Shown: piece after piece, positions 27,841 to 37,972 of the stretch
Layout: each line of letters starts with the position of its first letter
Numbering within the stretch: the stretch's first letter is position 1
Source of the DNA: an uncultured Paracoccaceae bacterium
GTDB lineage: Bacteria > Pseudomonadota > Alphaproteobacteria > Rhodobacterales > Rhodobacteraceae
NCBI GenBank assembly: GCA_947493745.1
Contig: CANLSM010000001.1
Span: 277,913-341,912 of the forward strand
Direction of reading: 5' to 3'
Length of the DNA: 64,000 nucleotides
Notes under the pieces: model-generated
The model's input: the letters and a program-made list of their open reading frames with translations, nothing else
What the model was told of the DNA's origin: nothing
Databases searched by the model: none
Made by a program: the position numbers and the translations under genes

Positions 27841-27975
27841 ATGGCCAAATCTACCAGAAAGATCGGACGAAGCGCCGTAACTGGACGTTTCACTACGGTC
27901 AGAAAGGCTCGCAACATGCCTAGAACGCATGTAGTCGAGACTTTGAAAAAACCGAAAACCCGAAAGGGTAAGTAA
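27841..27975 (+). CDS. Small basic protein, 44 aa, function unknown, very strong ribosome-binding site
   Basis: ATG 27841 opens a 44-codon frame ending at TAA 27973-27975, with 14 Lys/Arg residues (MAKSTRKIGRSAVTGRFTTV at the start, KKPKTRKGK at the end). Just upstream, AAAGGAGGTGAT (27824-27835) is an exact complement of the 12-base tail of 16S rRNA at optimal spacing, and a clean intrinsic terminator follows the stop. Together these make a complete, probably highly expressed single-gene unit. The RSAxTGRF pattern recalls small basic proteins annotated as hypothetical in other bacteria, from memory only. Nucleic-acid or ribosome binding is a guess from charge. The overlapping minus-strand frame is a shadow. 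Confidence 0.82.
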   Translation: MAKSTRKIGRSAVTGRFTTVRKARNMPRTHVVETLKKPKTRKGK

Positions 27976-27979
27976 GTTT

Positions 27980-28023
27980 CAGAGCGGTCCATTCTTGACG
28001 GAGGGGGCCGCTCTGTTTTTTTT
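27980..28023 (+). terminator. Intrinsic terminator after the 44-codon gene
   Basis: CAGAGCGGTCC (27980-27990) pairs with GGGCCGCTCTG (28005-28015), 11 pairs including one G-U, and is followed by eight T (28016-28023). It begins five bases after the stop codon. Confidence 0.9.
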
Positions 28024-28199
28024 GGCACATATCGACTCAAGATTCAATCAGTATTTTCAATCACTTAAAGATTGGTTAAGCTGAGTCAATTCAAGTAGTT
28101 AGACCAGAACGGCGTAGGCAAAGTGCCACAACAAAGGCAGATGGCAGGTTATAGAGAACTTTTGTCGTCCCATGATCGGCGACATGTGGGTTGGCTGAT

Positions 28200-29402
28200 A
28201 TGAGCCTCGCCATGAGCGAGGCAAGCCATATTGATATCTGCGTGATTGGTGCGGGCCCAGCAGGGCTGGCGGCGGCGGAGGTTGCGTCGGCCTCCGGGTG
28301 CAGCGTCATGCTTGTGGATGCCAGGCCGTCTTTCGGACGGAAGTTTCTCATGGCTGGTAAATCCGGGCTCAATCTGACGATGGACCTCGATCCGAACCGG
28401 TTTCTTGAAGGCTATCGCGAGGATGCGGACTGGGTGCGACCCATGCTGGATGTCTTTGGTCCGGTAGAGATCCAAAGCTGGGCCCATGGGCTGGGGCAGG
28501 AGATCTTCACAGGCTCGTCGGGGCGCGTGTTTCCCGTAGCGATGAAGGCCTCGCCGCTTCTGCGGTCTTGGATCGCGCGTCTGAACGATCAGGAGGTGAT
28601 CGGGCGGACATCGTGGCGCTGGCAGGGCTGGGAAGGGGAGAGCCTCCTTTTCGACACACCAGAGGGCGAAAAGCGCGTGATGCCGAGAGCAACTGTTCTG
28701 GCCCTGGGAGGGGCAAGCTGGGCGCGTCTCGGCTCAGACGGTGCCTGGGTGCGCCATATCCCCGATACCGCGCCTTTCAAGCCGAGCAATTGCGGTTTCG
28801 AGTGCACATGGTCGTCGCATATGGCGCGGCATTTCGGTGCGCCTGTCAAATCCGTCCTGCTGACCCATAAGGACCGGACGGTTCAGGGTGAGTTCGTAAT
28901 CTCGCGGCACGGCGTCGAGGGGAGTGGGATTTACGCGCTGTCTCACAGCCTGCGCGAAGATCATGAACCGACCCTCCTGCTTGATCTGCTACCCGACATT
29001 GCGCTGGAACGTCTGACAGAGCGGCTCGCCCGACCACGCGGGAAGATGTCGATTGCCAACTACCTGCGAAAGACGGCCCGGCTTGATCCGGTAAAGCGCG
29101 CATTGGTCTTCGAGGCAGGTGATGTGCCGGTCTCGCATGAGGCGCTCGCGCAGCACCTCAAGGCGCTGCCATTGAAGCTCACCGGCCCAAGGCCGATGGA
29201 TGAGGCGATTTCAACGGCTGGCGGGGTCAGGCGGAATGCACTCGACAGCGCACTGATGCTGAAAGACATGCCGGGTGTCTTCTGTGCAGGCGAGATGCTC
29301 GACTGGGACGCCCCCACGGGGGGTTATCTGATCACCGCCTGTCTGGCGACCGGGCGATGGGCAGGGCAGGCAGCAGTCAACCATATCACCCAAGAGCGAT
29401 GA
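28200..29402 (+). CDS. HI0933-like NAD(P)/FAD-dependent flavoprotein (TIGR03862 type)
   Basis: The protein is a Rossmann-type flavoprotein: FAD-binding GAGPAG at residues 17-22, then GRKFLMAGKSGLNLT in the position where the wider HI0933/YhiN family has GxGRCNxT, and a C-terminal FAD-contacting GEMLDWDAPTGGYLITACLATG. The GxSGLNLT variant is typical of the TIGR03862 branch. The substrate is unknown. ATG 28200 is my start choice; TTG 28191 and ATG 28212 are in frame and none has a strong Shine-Dalgarno. The last 17 bp overlap the convergent GST gene. Confidence 0.88.
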   Translation: MSLAMSEASHIDICVIGAGPAGLAAAEVASASGCSVMLVDARPSFGRKFLMAGKSGLNLTMDLDPNRFLEGYREDADWVRPMLDVFGPVEIQSWAHGLGQEIFTGSSGRVFPVAMKASPLLRSWIARLNDQEVIGRTSWRWQGWEGESLLFDTPEGEKRVMPRATVLALGGASWARLGSDGAWVRHIPDTAPFKPSNCGFECTWSSHMARHFGAPVKSVLLTHKDRTVQGEFVISRHGVEGSGIYALSHSLREDHEPTLLLDLLPDIALERLTERLARPRGKMSIANYLRKTARLDPVKRALVFEAGDVPVSHEALAQHLKALPLKLTGPRPMDEAISTAGGVRRNALDSALMLKDMPGVFCAGEMLDWDAPTGGYLITACLATGRWAGQAAVNHITQER

Positions 29403-29988
29403 TTTTTTCCATGACGCGCTGCATGGCAGGACGCTTGCGCAGGGATTTCAGGTAGTCCCCGAACGCGCCGCCGGGCACGGGCATCTTGGCGCTCAAAGCC
29501 CAACCGGCACAATGGCTCACCAGAAGATCCGGCACGGTGAACATATCGCCTGCCAGATAGGGCCTGTCGCCCTTCATGCGCTCAAGCATGGCCATCGCCT
29601 GTCCGAATTCCCACTCCGCCGTCTTTTTGACGTCCTCGACACGATGCTCGGCAGGCAGCACAAAACTGTGCTTGGCCTTGAGCCAGAGGGCGGCGTCGAT
29701 CTCGCTCACGATCCATTGGCTCATTGCATCCTGCCGGGCTCGCGCAACAGTTCCGCCCGGATAGGTCAGGCCGCCATGCCTGTCGGCGAGATACTGCACG
29801 ATAGCGACCGAGTCCTGCAAAACGCCCTCATCCGTCATCAGCGCAGGGATCTTGCCGGACGGGTTATGGGCAAGGATCTCGTCCGAACGGGGGGCCACGG
29901 GATACACCTCGTAGTCCTGCCCGAGTTCCTCCAGCGCCCACATCACCCTGAGAGCCCGTGACTTCGGGCTGCCGATCACTTTGTACAT
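29386..29988 (-). CDS. Glutathione S-transferase family protein
   Basis: The 200-aa protein has the thioredoxin-like N-terminal domain (MYKVIGSPKSRALRVMWALEELG, with the active-site serine region SPKSRA; NPSGKIPAL with the cis-proline; and QDSVAIVQYLAD for glutathione contact). An all-helical C-terminal domain with DMFTVPDLLVSH follows. The substrate is unknown. ATG 29988 follows GAGGGGAATGAG. It lies 18 bp after holA, so it is probably the last gene of the leuS-lptE-holA transcript. It overlaps the flavoprotein gene at its 3' end. Confidence 0.92.
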   Translation of the reverse strand: MYKVIGSPKSRALRVMWALEELGQDYEVYPVAPRSDEILAHNPSGKIPALMTDEGVLQDSVAIVQYLADRHGGLTYPGGTVARARQDAMSQWIVSEIDAALWLKAKHSFVLPAEHRVEDVKKTAEWEFGQAMAMLERMKGDRPYLAGDMFTVPDLLVSHCAGWALSAKMPVPGGAFGDYLKSLRKRPAMQRVMEKIIALG

Positions 29989-30006
29989 CTCATTCCCCTC
30001 GATAGT

Positions 30007-31029
30007 TCAGCGCTGATGCATCATGGCGATGCGGATGAAAGCCCGCTCGACCACGGCCATGGCCGGGGCCGGGCTGGACGAGCGGAGCGTCAGATCGGTA
30101 TCCGTCAGAATGGTCAGGATCATCTCCAGACGTGGCAGGCCCCAATGACGCGCCTGACGTACCATCCGGTCCCGGCGCGGTCCGAAAACCGGCGGTCTTG
30201 AACGGCCGAGTGCGGCTTCGGGTCCTTGCGGGTCGGCAGAGGCCGTGTGGAGCAGACGAAAATGTCTGGTGGCAGAGATGCAAAGTGTCGTCGGGTTGGT
30301 CCCCTGCCCCGCGAGCCGTTGCATCTGCGGGCCGAGGGCCGCGACCTGACCTTCTGCCGCGAAGTGGATCGCGTCATCGAGGGCGGCCTCAGATGTTGCG
30401 GGTGCGCAGGCCTCAATGTCGGCCCCGGACACCGGCTCTGCGTCGCCCAGCTTGTAGAGCGACAGTTTCTCGAGGGTTTGCCGGAAATCGCCGGGATCGA
30501 GGGTCCGGGCAAGCGCTGTTAAATCATCAAGGGCAGACCCCGATACCGAAGCGAGCCCCGCCTTTGCAAGCTCGGCCTCGATCATCTCGCGGCTTGGCGG
30601 GTCGTCATAGATACCGATAGCGATCCCGGTTTTCGATCCCTCAAAGACTTTGCGCAGCGCAGATCGTGCGTTGAGTTGCCCGGCCGTCGCCATGATGAAG
30701 GCATCGCCCTCCTGCCAGGCCTCGAATGCGGTTGAGAAAATCAGGGCCAGACCGTCTGTTGCATCTTCCACAAGAACAGCACGGGGTCCGGGGAAAAAGC
30801 CCTGCGCCTTGATCGCGTCCAGAAGAGCTGCAGGGTCCTTGCGCAGCTCCGCACCTGTCATGCGGGTCAGTCGCATCTCTTCAGAACTGTTCGGGCCGAG
30901 AGCCGCCTTCAGGGCGTCCTGGCGTTTCAAAGCGATCCGCATTGCGTCAGGGCCAAAAAGCAGCGCACCGGCGCGTGAGAGATCGGGCTTGATCAGAAAC
31001 TGCGCTGCTTCTGCCTTGCTGATCTTCAC
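30007..31029 (-). CDS. holA: DNA polymerase III delta subunit (clamp loader)
   Basis: HolA is the clamp-opening subunit of the polymerase III clamp loader. The 340-aa sequence shows the delta pattern: YLIxP-type start ([35 protein letters not shown]), a central SREMIEAELAKAG segment and C-terminal helices with FRLLHTASAD. I place the start at the GTG at 31029, which overlaps the lptE stop (GTGA); a GTG at 31038 is also in frame. The leuS-lptE-holA order is conserved in alphaproteobacteria. Confidence 0.92.
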   Translation of the reverse strand: MKISKAEAAQFLIKPDLSRAGALLFGPDAMRIALKRQDALKAALGPNSSEEMRLTRMTGAELRKDPAALLDAIKAQGFFPGPRAVLVEDATDGLALIFSTAFEAWQEGDAFIMATAGQLNARSALRKVFEGSKTGIAIGIYDDPPSREMIEAELAKAGLASVSGSALDDLTALARTLDPGDFRQTLEKLSLYKLGDAEPVSGADIEACAPATSEAALDDAIHFAAEGQVAALGPQMQRLAGQGTNPTTLCISATRHFRLLHTASADPQGPEAALGRSRPPVFGPRRDRMVRQARHWGLPRLEMILTILTDTDLTLRSSSPAPAMAVVERAFIRIAMMHQR

Positions 31030-31520
31030 TCTGACCACCGCGCAGCGGTTGCGGTGAGTTTGAGGACCACTGCGTCGGCCAGCGCTTTTGCCAGTCGGTC
31101 CTCGGCGTCCCGCTCGGCCACGCGGGTCGCAAAGGAGTTGGCTGTCGCGCTATATGCAGTTGCCGAGCGGATCTGATCGGTCAGGACAGGCTGATCGCTG
31201 TTGGCCGGAAAGACCGCATAGTCGGCAAAACCGGTCAGACTGAAGCGCGTGATCGAGTTGTCTTGCCGGATCACCCGATCCTCGCTCTCGACGCGGATTT
31301 TCACATCAACCCGATAGTCCGAAGAACTGCTTTCGATGATCCGGGTCTCGAACGCCTCGCGAAAGGCAAAGCCCATCCGGCCCTCGACGGGGCCGAGGGA
31401 AATTCCCTCCAGCGCAGCACGGGCGGCGGAACGGGACGAGTAGACCGGCTCGAACCCGCAGGCGATCAGCGGCCCGAGCAGGACCGCGGCAAGTACGGAT
31501 CTCCGACTACAGGACGACAT
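31026..31520 (-). CDS. lptE: LPS-assembly lipoprotein LptE
   Basis: LptE plugs the LptD barrel that inserts lipopolysaccharide in the outer membrane. The 164-aa product has a lipoprotein signal with lipobox LIAC (Cys 21), followed by GFEPVYSS, the usual N-terminal strand. I chose ATG 31520 ([15 protein letters not shown]), which overlaps the leuS stop by 14 bp; the longer frame to 31667 is leuS in another frame. It is coupled to holA by GTGA. Sequence conservation is low in this family; gene position is strong support. Confidence 0.9.
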   Translation of the reverse strand: MSSCSRRSVLAAVLLGPLIACGFEPVYSSRSAARAALEGISLGPVEGRMGFAFREAFETRIIESSSSDYRVDVKIRVESEDRVIRQDNSITRFSLTGFADYAVFPANSDQPVLTDQIRSATAYSATANSFATRVAERDAEDRLAKALADAVVLKLTATAARWSE

Positions 31521-34074
31521 TGATGATACGGCCCGGCACCACGATGATCTTTTTGGGATCAGCGCCATCGAGCACTTTCTGAACAGCGGCATCGGCCAGC
31601 GCCAGTGCCTCGATGGTCTCGCGGGACGCGTCCTTGGCAACCGAGATCTCGGCCCGTCGCTTGCCATTGATCTGGATAGGCAGGGTGATTTCGTCCTCGA
31701 CCAACAGGGCCGGGTCCGCCACTGGCCAATCCGCGTCGGAGATCAGCGTGGCCTGCCCCAGGGCGTGCCATATCTCCTCGGCCAGATGCGGCGTCAACGG
31801 CTGCATGAGACGGGCCAGGACATTGACGGTCTCAAGCTTCTCGGCAGCCGGTGCTTTCGACTTGGCCAGCACATTGGTCAGCTCGTAGAGCTTTGCGACG
31901 GACTTGTTGAAGGCAAACCCTTCGATGCCTTGCGTGACATCCGCGATGGCACGATGCGTGGCCTTCTTGAGGGCCAGCGCCTCCTCGGAGCCGCCATCCG
32001 GCGACGCCTCGTCGGCGCTCTGCCGGATTTCATCCGCCAGACGCCAGACGCGCTGCAGGTGTTTCCATGCGGCCTCGGCACCGGCGGCTGTCCACTCGAC
32101 ATCACGCTCGGGCGGGCTGTCGGACATCACGAACCAGCGGGCGGTATCGGCACCGTACTGGTCGATGATATCCTCGGGGTCGATGACGTTTTTCTTGGAC
32201 TTCGACATCTTGATGACTGGTCCGATCTCGACCGGCGATCCGTCCTTGAGATGCGCCTTGTCACCCGACAGGGTCACTTCATCGGGGGCATGCCAGATCA
32301 CACGACCGGTGTCGCTGCGGGTCGCATAGGTCTCGTGCGTCACCATGCCTTGTGTGAAAAGCGCATTGAACGGTTCAATGGCCTCCCGCGGCAGGTGCCC
32401 GGTCTTGTGCATCGCACGCGCGAAGAAGCGGGAATAGAGCAGATGCAGGATCGCATGTTCGACCCCGCCAATATACTGGTCCACATTCATCCAGTAGGCG
32501 ACATCGTCGGCCTCGGTCGGCGTCTTGGCCTCAGGTGACGTGAACCGGGCAAAATACCACGAGGAGTCGACGAAGGTGTCCATCGTGTCGGTTTCGCGTT
32601 TGGCCGGTCCGCCACAGGATGGGCATTCCGTATCCCGCCATGTCGGATGGCGGTCGAGCGGATTGCCGGGCGCATCGAGAGTGACGTCCTTCGGCAGGGT
32701 GACCGGCAGGTTCTCCGTCTTTTCAGGCACCACGCCGCAGGCATCGCAATGCACCACCGGGATCGGACAGCCCCAATAGCGCTGGCGGCTGATCCCCCAG
32801 TCCCGCAGGCGGAATTTGGTGACACCAGTTCCGATACCCTTGCTCTCGCAATAGTCGATAGCGGCGTCGACCGCATCGTTGCCGGTCATGATCTCGTCGC
32901 CAGCGAGCAATTTCACGTAGCGCACCGGCTCGGTCTTTGGCGGCACGTAGGCTTCGGCCTCTACCGGCTTGCCTGCATTCATGTCCTGATAAACATCAAT
33001 GACCGGCAGCCCGTACTTGCGCGCGAAGTCGAGATCGCGCTGGTCATGCGCCGGACAGCCAAAGATCGCGCCCGTGCCGTAATCCATGAGGATGAAGTTC
33101 GCGATATAGACCGGGAGTTCCCAATTCGGGTCGAGCGGATGGACAACCCTGATCCCGGTATCTATCCCGCGCTTCTCGGCCTTCTCCAAGGCCTCCTCGG
33201 ACGTGCCGGTTTTGCGGCACTCGGCGTTGAAGGTGGCGATGTCCTCACGAACCTCCAAGGCCTTCGCCAACGGGTGATCGGGTGAGATCGCGGCAAAACT
33301 CGCCCCCAGAAGCGTGTCGGGTCGCGTCGTATAGACATCCAGAGTGTCGAACCCCTCAGGCGCATCGAGGGTCCTGAAGCCGAATTCCAGACCGCGGCTT
33401 TTGCCAATCCAGTTGGCCTGCATCAGGCGCACCTTCTCGGGCCAGTCCTTCAGCGTATCGATGGCTTCCAGAAGTTCTTCGGAATAGTCCGAGATCTTGA
33501 AGAACCATTGGGTGAGTTCCTTGCGCTCGACCTCCGCATTCGACCGCCAGCCCTTGCCGTCGATCACCTGCTCGTTGGCAAGCACGGTCATATCGACCGG
33601 ATCCCAGTTCACGACCGCATTCTTGCGATAGACCAGACCCGCGTCCAGCATATCGAGAAAGAGTTTCTGCTGCTGACCGTAATATTCTGGATCGCAGGTC
33701 GCGAACTCGCGCGCCCAATCAATGGAGAACCCCAGGGGTTTCATCTGAGACCGCATGTCGGCAATGTTCTGATAGGTCCAGTCGCCGGGATGAACGCCCT
33801 TGTCCATCGCAGCGTTCTCAGCCGGCATCCCGAAAGCGTCCCATCCCATCGGGTGCAGCACCGAGAAACCGTTGGCCTTCTTGTAGCGCGCAATGACGTC
33901 GCCCATAGTGTAGTTGCGGACATGTCCGATATGGATACGCCCGGATGGATAGGGAAACATCTCCAGCACGTAGTATTTCGGCCTGGCCGGATCGCGACGT
34001 GCCGTGAAGGTTCCCGCCTTTTCCCAGGCTGCCTGCCATTTGGGCTCTACAACACGGGCGTTGTAACGTGACAT
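31507..34074 (-). CDS. leuS: Leucyl-tRNA synthetase
   Basis: LeuS charges tRNA-Leu. The class I signature [15 protein letters not shown] is at 41-55 with HIGH at 48-51, KMSKS occurs in [15 protein letters not shown] in the C-terminal third, the zinc-like CPSCGGP module is present, and the CP1 editing domain lies between about 220 and 420. Length 855 aa. ATG 34074 has AGGA upstream. It lies 46 bp after the DUF3576 lipoprotein gene. Confidence 0.98.
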   Translation of the reverse strand: MSRYNARVVEPKWQAAWEKAGTFTARRDPARPKYYVLEMFPYPSGRIHIGHVRNYTMGDVIARYKKANGFSVLHPMGWDAFGMPAENAAMDKGVHPGDWTYQNIADMRSQMKPLGFSIDWAREFATCDPEYYGQQQKLFLDMLDAGLVYRKNAVVNWDPVDMTVLANEQVIDGKGWRSNAEVERKELTQWFFKISDYSEELLEAIDTLKDWPEKVRLMQANWIGKSRGLEFGFRTLDAPEGFDTLDVYTTRPDTLLGASFAAISPDHPLAKALEVREDIATFNAECRKTGTSEEALEKAEKRGIDTGIRVVHPLDPNWELPVYIANFILMDYGTGAIFGCPAHDQRDLDFARKYGLPVIDVYQDMNAGKPVEAEAYVPPKTEPVRYVKLLAGDEIMTGNDAVDAAIDYCESKGIGTGVTKFRLRDWGISRQRYWGCPIPVVHCDACGVVPEKTENLPVTLPKDVTLDAPGNPLDRHPTWRDTECPSCGGPAKRETDTMDTFVDSSWYFARFTSPEAKTPTEADDVAYWMNVDQYIGGVEHAILHLLYSRFFARAMHKTGHLPREAIEPFNALFTQGMVTHETYATRSDTGRVIWHAPDEVTLSGDKAHLKDGSPVEIGPVIKMSKSKKNVIDPEDIIDQYGADTARWFVMSDSPPERDVEWTAAGAEAAWKHLQRVWRLADEIRQSADEASPDGGSEEALALKKATHRAIADVTQGIEGFAFNKSVAKLYELTNVLAKSKAPAAEKLETVNVLARLMQPLTPHLAEEIWHALGQATLISDADWPVADPALLVEDEITLPIQINGKRRAEISVAKDASRETIEALALADAAVQKVLDGADPKKIIVVPGRIINVVL

Positions 34075-34120
34075 TGGTATTCGTCCTGAAATAGCCGGCT
34101 CTTGATGCCGTGTATCTGTT

Positions 34121-34600
34121 CTAGTTGCCGGTTCGGAGCTGCCGTGCGCGGGTCAGGATAGCGTCTTCGATCTGATCCGCAATTTCGTCGCTGACCGGAA
34201 CCGAACGACCCCCCGCCTGTCTGAAGACGGCAACGCGTAGTGATTGGGCCTCCAGCGCCGGGGCCTGCACGTAGACCGTAACCCTGTACGGGGTCGCGGC
34301 ACCGCTGACACGACCCCAGTCCGTCACGATGATGCCGGTGAAGGGATCGGCGGCCTCGATCGGAAGAAAGGACAGGATGTCGAGCGACGCCGCCCAAAGA
34401 TGCTTGTTCACGTTGATCTGGCGATCCGGATCGCCATCATTGGCAAACAGATCAAGAATAGATTCGCGCTGCTCGAACTGTTCATCGATATTGGCGCGCT
34501 GCGCTTCGAGATTGTCAGCCCGTTCGGCCTCTGTCCGGGCGCAGGACACCGCCAGTGCCGCGAGAAGCACGCATACACCGCCCCTGATGATCCGATTCAT
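34121..34600 (-). CDS. DUF3576 lipoprotein
   Basis: The 159-aa protein has a lipoprotein signal (ALAVSC, Cys 20), then a coiled linker ([23 protein letters not shown]) and a DUF3576 domain with [25 protein letters not shown] and TDWGRVSG. The family is conserved in alphaproteobacteria before leuS and is probably an envelope lipoprotein, function unknown. ATG 34600 follows AGCAAGGAA. A promoter candidate lies just upstream. Confidence 0.87.
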   Translation of the reverse strand: MNRIIRGGVCVLLAALAVSCARTEAERADNLEAQRANIDEQFEQRESILDLFANDGDPDRQINVNKHLWAASLDILSFLPIEAADPFTGIIVTDWGRVSGAATPYRVTVYVQAPALEAQSLRVAVFRQAGGRSVPVSDEIADQIEDAILTRARQLRTGN

Positions 34601-34635
34601 TTCCTTGCTCTCCCGGCGCTTAATAACGGGGCTCA

Positions 34636-34664
34636 GAGATAGCGAAGGCCAGATAAGGCCACAA
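34636..34664 (-). promoter_or_regulatory. Candidate promoter of DUF3576-leuS-lptE-holA
   Basis: On the minus strand TTGTGG (34659-34664) and TATCTC (34636-34641) are 17 bp apart, about 35 bp before the DUF3576 start. It is a moderate match. Confidence 0.35.
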
Positions 34665-34845
34665 GGGGTTTCGATGTTTCAGATTGTGTCAAAACACTGT
34701 GGCTTTGCTGCATCAATCACGGCTCCTCCGGGGGCAGATCGGCTAATTGCCTTGATCCTCCATGTGGATGGGTTCAAGTACGAGCATACTCAATCCGGGT
34801 GTTCCTGGATGAGGTGCACCTTGTAACTTGAATTGAGGGAAAACG

Positions 34846-35874
34846 ATGAAAAACGTTCTCTTCACAACTACAGCCCTCGTCGCCCTCGGCGGCATGGCTT
34901 ATGCAGATGCGCACGCTGGTGTGGCTCTGTCCGGTTCCGCAGAAATGGGTCTGACATACATCGATGAAGATGGTGCAGATTCCTCCGACACGTCTTTTCA
35001 CAACGACATCGACGTTACTTTCACGATGTCTGGCGCGACAGACAATGGCCTGACATTCGGCGCATCCATCGACCTCGACGAAGCTGATGGCGACGCTGAG
35101 ATCGAGTCCTCGAACAGCGTTTTCATCCAGGGTTCCTTCGGTACTCTTTCGATGGGCGATGTTGACGGCGCATACGACAAAGCGATGATCGAAATTGCTG
35201 CGGCTGGTCTGAACGACGAAGCTGACCAGGTGAACGGTCACGCCGGTCTTGACGGCTGGTTTGGTCTGAACAACGGTGAAGTTCTTCGTTACGACTACAG
35301 CTTCGGCGATCTGACACTGTCGCTCTCTGCTGAGCTCGGCGACTCGTTCGCTTCTGGCGACACTTTCACGCTTGATAACTTCGGTTCTACGATCACCATC
35401 ACAGCTACAGCTGACGGTGACCTGGACGATATCTTCGGCGTAGGTGCTGGGTACTCCACATCATTCGGCGGTACCGACCTTCAGTTCGGTGTTGGCTATC
35501 AGGTCAGCGGTGCTGACTTCGGTACTCTTGAAGTAGACGCAGAAGCAATCGGCGTCAGCGCGAAGGCTGGCTTTGGCGATCTGACAGCAACTGTTGCTTA
35601 CGAAATGATCACCGTAGACACTGGAGCAGACGATATCACGCTCGACACGATCGGTGTGTCCGTCGAGTATTCCTTCGGTGCAGCGGGCGTTGGCCTCCAG
35701 TACGAAACTCGTGAAGCTGACAATGCGGGAGCTTCAACAGATACCGATACAACTGGTATCTGGCTGACATACGATCTCGGCGGCGGTGCTGAGTTTGTTG
35801 CGGCTGCTTCTCAGCAGGATGTTGAAGATGTTTCGACAACACGCGCAGGCTTCGGTCTGGCACTGTCCTTCTAA
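34846..35874 (+). CDS. Outer membrane porin (Rhodobacter type)
   Basis: The 342-aa protein has a signal peptide (MKNVLFTTTALVALGGMAYA, cleavage near residue 20-24), then alternating amphipathic strands rich in Gly, Asp and aromatic girdle residues and a C-terminal phenylalanine (GFGLALSF), the outer membrane insertion signal. These are features of 16-stranded trimeric porins of Rhodobacter and roseobacters. GAGGGAAAACG precedes ATG 34846. Codon use (many GAC/GGC/GCT/TCT, few rare codons) differs from its neighbours, consistent with high expression. A terminator follows. Confidence 0.93.
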   Translation: MKNVLFTTTALVALGGMAYADAHAGVALSGSAEMGLTYIDEDGADSSDTSFHNDIDVTFTMSGATDNGLTFGASIDLDEADGDAEIESSNSVFIQGSFGTLSMGDVDGAYDKAMIEIAAAGLNDEADQVNGHAGLDGWFGLNNGEVLRYDYSFGDLTLSLSAELGDSFASGDTFTLDNFGSTITITATADGDLDDIFGVGAGYSTSFGGTDLQFGVGYQVSGADFGTLEVDAEAIGVSAKAGFGDLTATVAYEMITVDTGADDITLDTIGVSVEYSFGAAGVGLQYETREADNAGASTDTDTTGIWLTYDLGGGAEFVAAASQQDVEDVSTTRAGFGLALSF

Positions 35875-35895
35875 ACGACAGTTCGTCTAGAATTG

Positions 35896-35932
35896 AAAGA
35901 GCGGGTCTTCGGGCTCGCTCTTTTTTTGTGCC
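35896..35932 (+). terminator. Intrinsic terminator of the porin gene
   Basis: AAAGAGCG...CGCTCTTT with an internal GGTCTTCGGGCT loop is followed by seven T. It lies just after the porin stop and before the convergent epimerase gene. Confidence 0.85.
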
Positions 35933-35950
35933 TGATCGAAACAGCGTCGA

Positions 35951-37801
35951 TCAGTCTGCTTTCAGCCCGTCCACGTTAATCTCCAGAACATCCCTGACCA
36001 TGTCAGGTTCCGATGCGGAGACGGCGCCTTCGATGCGGGCCACCTCGGTCTTCAATGTCTCCGCTTCGAGCATCCCCTCCATCGCCCGCATGATCTTGGG
36101 GTGCGGCGTTGGGATGACATTGTCACCGATCAATAGCTCCTCATAGAGCTTTTCGCCCGGGCGCAGACCGGTCACCCTGATCTCGATATCGCCATCGGGG
36201 TTTGTCTCGTCCCGGGGCTCGAAGCCGGACAACTCGATCATGCTGCGGGCCAGGTCATAGATGCGCACCGGTTTGCCCATGTCGAGCACGAAAACCTCAC
36301 CGCCTTCTGCAAAACTGCCCGCGAGCAGCACAAGCTGTGCCGCTTCCGGGATGGTCATGAAATAGCGGGTGACGTCCCTGTGGGTCAGCGTTACCGGGCC
36401 ACCTTTCGCGATCTGATCGCGAAAGAGCGGGATTACCGATCCGGATGAGCCAAGCACATTGCCGAACCGGACCATGGTCAGGATGGTGCGGTTCGAGCGG
36501 GTTTGAAGATCCTGGACTACCATCTCCGCCATGCGTTTGGTTGCCCCCATGACATTGGTGGGCCGCACGGCCTTGTCGGTGGAGATCAGGATGAATCGCT
36601 CGACACCAGCCTTGACCGAGGCCTCGGCAATTGTCCTCGTCCCGAGGATGTTGTTGCGCGCACCTTCGATCGGATTGTCTTCGATCAGCGGCACATGTTT
36701 GTAGGCGGCAGCATGAAGCACGATCTCAACCCCGTGCTCGGACAATGTGCTTGCGACCCGCCCGGCATCGCAAACCGAACCGAGAACCGACACAATCTTG
36801 ATGCCCGCGGGTTCCAGCCGGGCAAGTTCCATGTCGATTGTGTAAAGCGCCAGCTCACTTTGCTCGAAGAGAATGATTTTCGATGGCCGGGCCTCGATCA
36901 GCTGGCGTACCAGTTCCGACCCGATGGAGCCTCCGGCGCCTGAGACCAGCACCACCTTGCCGCGATAGGCACTTGATATCTCGGGGCCGGTGAGATCGAC
37001 GGTGTCACGCCCGAGAAGCTCGTCGGCTGAGACCGGGCGGACCTGATCCATCAGCGATCGCCCGTCCAGCATGTCCACAAAGGACGGCAGGGTCTGAACC
37101 TCAAGATCAAGGCCCTGCAGACGTTCCACAATCTCGCGCTGCTGACGCCGCTGCGCAGATGGCATCGCAAGAATGACCTGTTTCACACCCCGATCCCGGA
37201 CCAGTTTTTCCAGCAGCGACGGCTGAAACACACGCATGCCTGAAACCTCGACCCGGCGAAGCGCCAGATTGTCGTCCAGAAACCCGACAGGTTTCAGTTC
37301 ATGCGAACTTCTGAGCGCAGCCATCAGTTGCTGCCCGGTTGAACCTGCGCCGTAGATGAGAACCGGCTTCTTGTCCGATGTCAGATCCTGCACGATCTCA
37401 AGAGCGGTCAGGATGGTGAAGCGGGCCGAGACCGCCAACACCAGAAACACCGCCGCCCAGATACCGGGGATCGATCGCGGAAGCCCGAACCCGAGGCCGG
37501 TGTTCAGGACCGCACAGATCACAGCCATGATCATCGCAAATTGTGCCAGCTTGACGAGGGCATGCCGCTCGAACGCGCGCAGCACGACACGGGGGATCCC
37601 CATCACCCAGGACAGGGTCACCCCGATCAATGGCATCAGCAGAAACAATCCCGTGCCTTGCGGGAAGTAGTAGACTGGCCACCAGATACCCAGACGCAGC
37701 TGCAATGCGATCCAGATCGACAGCGGAATGAGCACGGCATCGATCGACAACAGGACCATGGCCTTTTGTCGGCGACTTACTCTCTCATGCAATGGTTCCA
37801 T
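35951..37801 (-). CDS. Membrane nucleotide-sugar epimerase/dehydratase (FlaA1/WbpM/CapD family)
   Basis: Proteins of this family convert UDP-sugars (for example UDP-GlcNAc 4,6-dehydration) for O-antigen, capsule or flagellin glycans. About four transmembrane helices occupy residues 12-130. Two Rossmann domains follow, with GAGSTG at 151-156 and the SDR glycine loop GAGGSIG at 288-294, then AAAYKHVPLIEDNP and the active-site region ISTDKAVRPTNVMGATKR. Length 616 aa is usual for the long membrane form. It diverges from the sulfate activation gene. Exact sugar unknown. Confidence 0.93.
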   Translation of the reverse strand: MEPLHERVSRRQKAMVLLSIDAVLIPLSIWIALQLRLGIWWPVYYFPQGTGLFLLMPLIGVTLSWVMGIPRVVLRAFERHALVKLAQFAMIMAVICAVLNTGLGFGLPRSIPGIWAAVFLVLAVSARFTILTALEIVQDLTSDKKPVLIYGAGSTGQQLMAALRSSHELKPVGFLDDNLALRRVEVSGMRVFQPSLLEKLVRDRGVKQVILAMPSAQRRQQREIVERLQGLDLEVQTLPSFVDMLDGRSLMDQVRPVSADELLGRDTVDLTGPEISSAYRGKVVLVSGAGGSIGSELVRQLIEARPSKIILFEQSELALYTIDMELARLEPAGIKIVSVLGSVCDAGRVASTLSEHGVEIVLHAAAYKHVPLIEDNPIEGARNNILGTRTIAEASVKAGVERFILISTDKAVRPTNVMGATKRMAEMVVQDLQTRSNRTILTMVRFGNVLGSSGSVIPLFRDQIAKGGPVTLTHRDVTRYFMTIPEAAQLVLLAGSFAEGGEVFVLDMGKPVRIYDLARSMIELSGFEPRDETNPDGDIEIRVTGLRPGEKLYEELLIGDNVIPTPHPKIMRAMEGMLEAETLKTEVARIEGAVSASEPDMVRDVLEINVDGLKAD

Positions 37802-37972
37802 CGATGACCTGTATACTCCAGCGTCTCATTTTTTGCTTTAATGCATACGTTTAGCAAGCGAAATGCCGCTGAGTGAGGCATTGATACAAATGGTCCGATA
37901 CACTCTTTGACCTTTGAGAAAGGGACTGCTAAGCCGCCCCGGTCATTTCATCTCACCTTGCAGGACAAACCT

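Noticed and set aside
27786-28040. 84-aa minus-strand open frame
   Set aside because: It is antisense to the 44-codon gene and its terminator, and its own start lacks a ribosome-binding site. The plus-strand gene has far better signals.
34751-34780. Imperfect inverted repeat CTTGATCC...GGGTTCAAG upstream of the porin gene
   Set aside because: Arms contain a mismatch and unequal spacing; without comparison it cannot be told from chance.
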